From CAVSIP01 sp963728075 (lineage in GTDB: Bacteria > Actinomycetota > Actinomycetes > JAFAQI01 > DASSKL01), in the NCBI GenBank assembly GCA_963728075.1, contig CAVSIP010000007.1, positions 434,001 to 498,000 on the forward strand: 64,000 nt of DNA, read 5' to 3'. A program made the position numbers and the translations under genes. The notes under the pieces were generated by a model, which was given only the letters and a program-made list of their open reading frames with translations, searched no databases and had not been told where the DNA came from. Positions 63,020 through 64,000 of the stretch are shown one piece after another. The first letter of the stretch is position 1, and each line of letters starts with the position of its first letter.

Positions 63020-63751
63020 CTACGACAGCGTCCAGGTGACCGTCACGGTCACCGACTCCGCCTGCTGCCCGGGGTTGACCGGCACCGGCGTCGGCGCGGC
63101 CGCAAGCGCGCCGGCGGCGTCGGCCGCCGGATACCGCACCGGCGCGTGCACCGTCTCCTCGATGCTCTTCACCGCGCCGAGGGAACGGTGCGACAGCCGC
63201 GCGTACCGCTCCGCCTTCTGCTTCGCGTCCACGAACGCCGCCTGGCGGGCGCGGTCGAGCAGCCCGGCGTTGTCCTGCAGGGTGAACTCCACGCCGTTCA
63301 GCCGGGTGGCGTCGCCGCCAGCGCCGACGGCGTCGCTGATCGCCCGGCCGGCCGCCTTGAGGTCGTGCAGCAGGACGGTCAGCCCCTCGTCGACGCGGTA
63401 GCCGTTCGGGTGGCCGTGGGCGTCGTAGCTCTCGTTGATGGCGACGTTGGACGTCTGGATGTCGGCGTCGGCGACCCCGTCCTTGCGCAGCGCGGCGGTG
63501 ACCCGCGCGACGTCCGCGTTGGCGGCGTTCAGCGCCGCGGTGACGTTGCCCGCGACCTCGTGGACGCCCGCGCTCACCCGCAGCACGTCCGGCGTACCGG
63601 TGACCTGCCCGCTGCCGCCGACGGTCACCGCGCCGGGCGGGGGACCGGCCGCCGCGGCGGGGCTGAGCTCGCTCGAGACGGCGGCACCCGCCCCTGCGGC
63701 GACGAGCGCGGCAGCGGCGGCGGTGGCGACGAGTCGTCGGGTGGGTGTCAT
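63020..63751 (-). CDS. SIMPL domain (DUF541) exported protein
   Basis: A 243-residue protein with a signal peptide (TPTRRLVATAAAAALVAAG) and a SIMPL/DUF541 domain: AVTVGGSGQVTGTPDVLRVSAGV, VADADIQTSNVAINESYDAHG and QAAFVDAKQKAERYARLSHRS. The family is periplasmic or surface located and of unknown role, sometimes linked to oxidative stress. Monocistronic. Its ATG is 118 bases from the divergent nitrobindin start. Confidence 0.9.
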   Translation of the reverse strand: MTPTRRLVATAAAAALVAAGAGAAVSSELSPAAAAGPPPGAVTVGGSGQVTGTPDVLRVSAGVHEVAGNVTAALNAANADVARVTAALRKDGVADADIQTSNVAINESYDAHGHPNGYRVDEGLTVLLHDLKAAGRAISDAVGAGGDATRLNGVEFTLQDNAGLLDRARQAAFVDAKQKAERYARLSHRSLGAVKSIEETVHAPVRYPAADAAGALAAAPTPVPVNPGQQAESVTVTVTWTLS

Positions 63752-63868
63752 GGCGCGCTCCTCGGGTCCGGAGGGTCCGATGGGGTCCGGCAGGGTCCAA
63801 CGCGCCTTGGACGCGCCCGGCCCGCGCCGCGGTTCCCGACGAGCCGCCCCCCGACTACCGTTGGGCGC

Positions 63869-64000
63869 GTGCACGAGGAACTTCCTGGCGACCTGCTCCC
63901 GCTGTCCTGGCTGATCGGCACCTGGCAGGGCGAGGGGGTGGGTGGCTACCCGACGCTCGAGGCCGACTTCCGGTACGGCCAGCAGCTCACCTTCGCCTGG
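63869..64000 (+). CDS. Nitrobindin-like FABP family protein (partial)
   Basis: The window ends inside this gene after 44 codons. The start reads HEELPGDLLPLSWLIGTWQGEG, with the GTWxGxG motif of nitrobindin/FABP-like heme proteins, which detoxify peroxynitrite in some bacteria. The heme-binding C-terminus is not visible. GTG at 63869 is the likely start. Confidence 0.85.
   Translation, partial: MHEELPGDLLPLSWLIGTWQGEGVGGYPTLEADFRYGQQLTFAW

Overview
The window is GC-rich actinobacterial chromosome, almost fully coding. Actinomycete markers include a mycothiol synthase gene (mshD, frameshifted here), two WhiB-family Fe-S regulators, two F420-type LLM oxidoreductases, a GlnR-type regulator and a PonA2-type PBP. 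Several blocks keep the gene order I know from Mycobacterium tuberculosis: dnaX-ybaB-recR and ask-asd; metallophosphoesterase-ponA2-whiB4-ArsA pair-DUF4177-RidA-MBL hydrolase and crp-nth-TlpA-CoA pyrophosphatase-marP; glnR-mshD and DUF2993(LmeA)-thioredoxin. No mycolate genes are seen. I read it as a non-mycolate actinomycete (Frankiales/Motilibacterales/Kineosporiales-like), without resolving the genus.

Layout. 0-5.5 kb: dnaX end, ybaB, recR, an ABC-2 exporter, and ask-asd with an internal aspartokinase beta start. 5.5-12.2 kb: an S9 peptidase (one frameshift), two LLM oxidoreductases, VOC protein, enoyl-CoA hydratase, ScyD-like secreted protein. 12.2-17 kb: a large LuxR-type regulator, a tiny HTH protein, a secreted barrel protein and a secreted caspase-like protein. 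17-26 kb: tRNA-Pro(CGG) and the ponA2/whiB4/ArsA block. 26-31.4 kb: a class III cyclase-AAA-TPR protein and a DUF559 nuclease-like gene framed by palindromic repeats, both lying between the MBL hydrolase gene and crp. 31-35.7 kb: crp, a small membrane protein, an RsiG-like protein, nth, tlpA, nudix and marP. Nearly all are broken by many single-base indels although catalytic motifs survive, which looks like local sequence error. 35.7-46.2 kb: TetR with an exact operator, cupin-VOC protein, Pit phosphate transporter with its PhoU-like partner, mshD (three indels), glnR, moaD, lmeA-like gene, cyclase-family hydrolase, ECF sigma/anti-sigma pair, thioredoxin, a cysteine-rich leader peptide and DUF4395. 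46-51 kb: SDR, a secreted peptidoglycan-binding M15-like peptidase, a WxL-like/DUF916 surface-protein pair, DsrE. 51-58 kb: acyl-CoA dehydrogenase, aldo/keto reductase and both subunits of a methylcrotonyl-CoA-carboxylase-like enzyme, a leucine-degradation set, plus an MBL hydrolase. 58-64 kb: an operon of four secreted proteins (three with SipW-type AYW signal regions), an SOS-boxed DUF222-HNH gene, a SIMPL protein and the start of a nitrobindin-like gene.

Most interesting: (i) the palindrome family (four copies), two of which frame the DUF559 gene as near-identical direct repeats; (ii) the SipW-type secreted operon with nested hairpins, and the separate WxL/DUF916 pair; (iii) the Cys leader peptide before DUF4395; (iv) a mini-ORF with an extended Shine-Dalgarno and a structured leader before the aldo/keto reductase; (v) an exact LexA box on the HNH gene; (vi) an RsiG-like protein with a complete c-di-GMP-binding motif. 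All calls are from reading the sequence; no searches were run.
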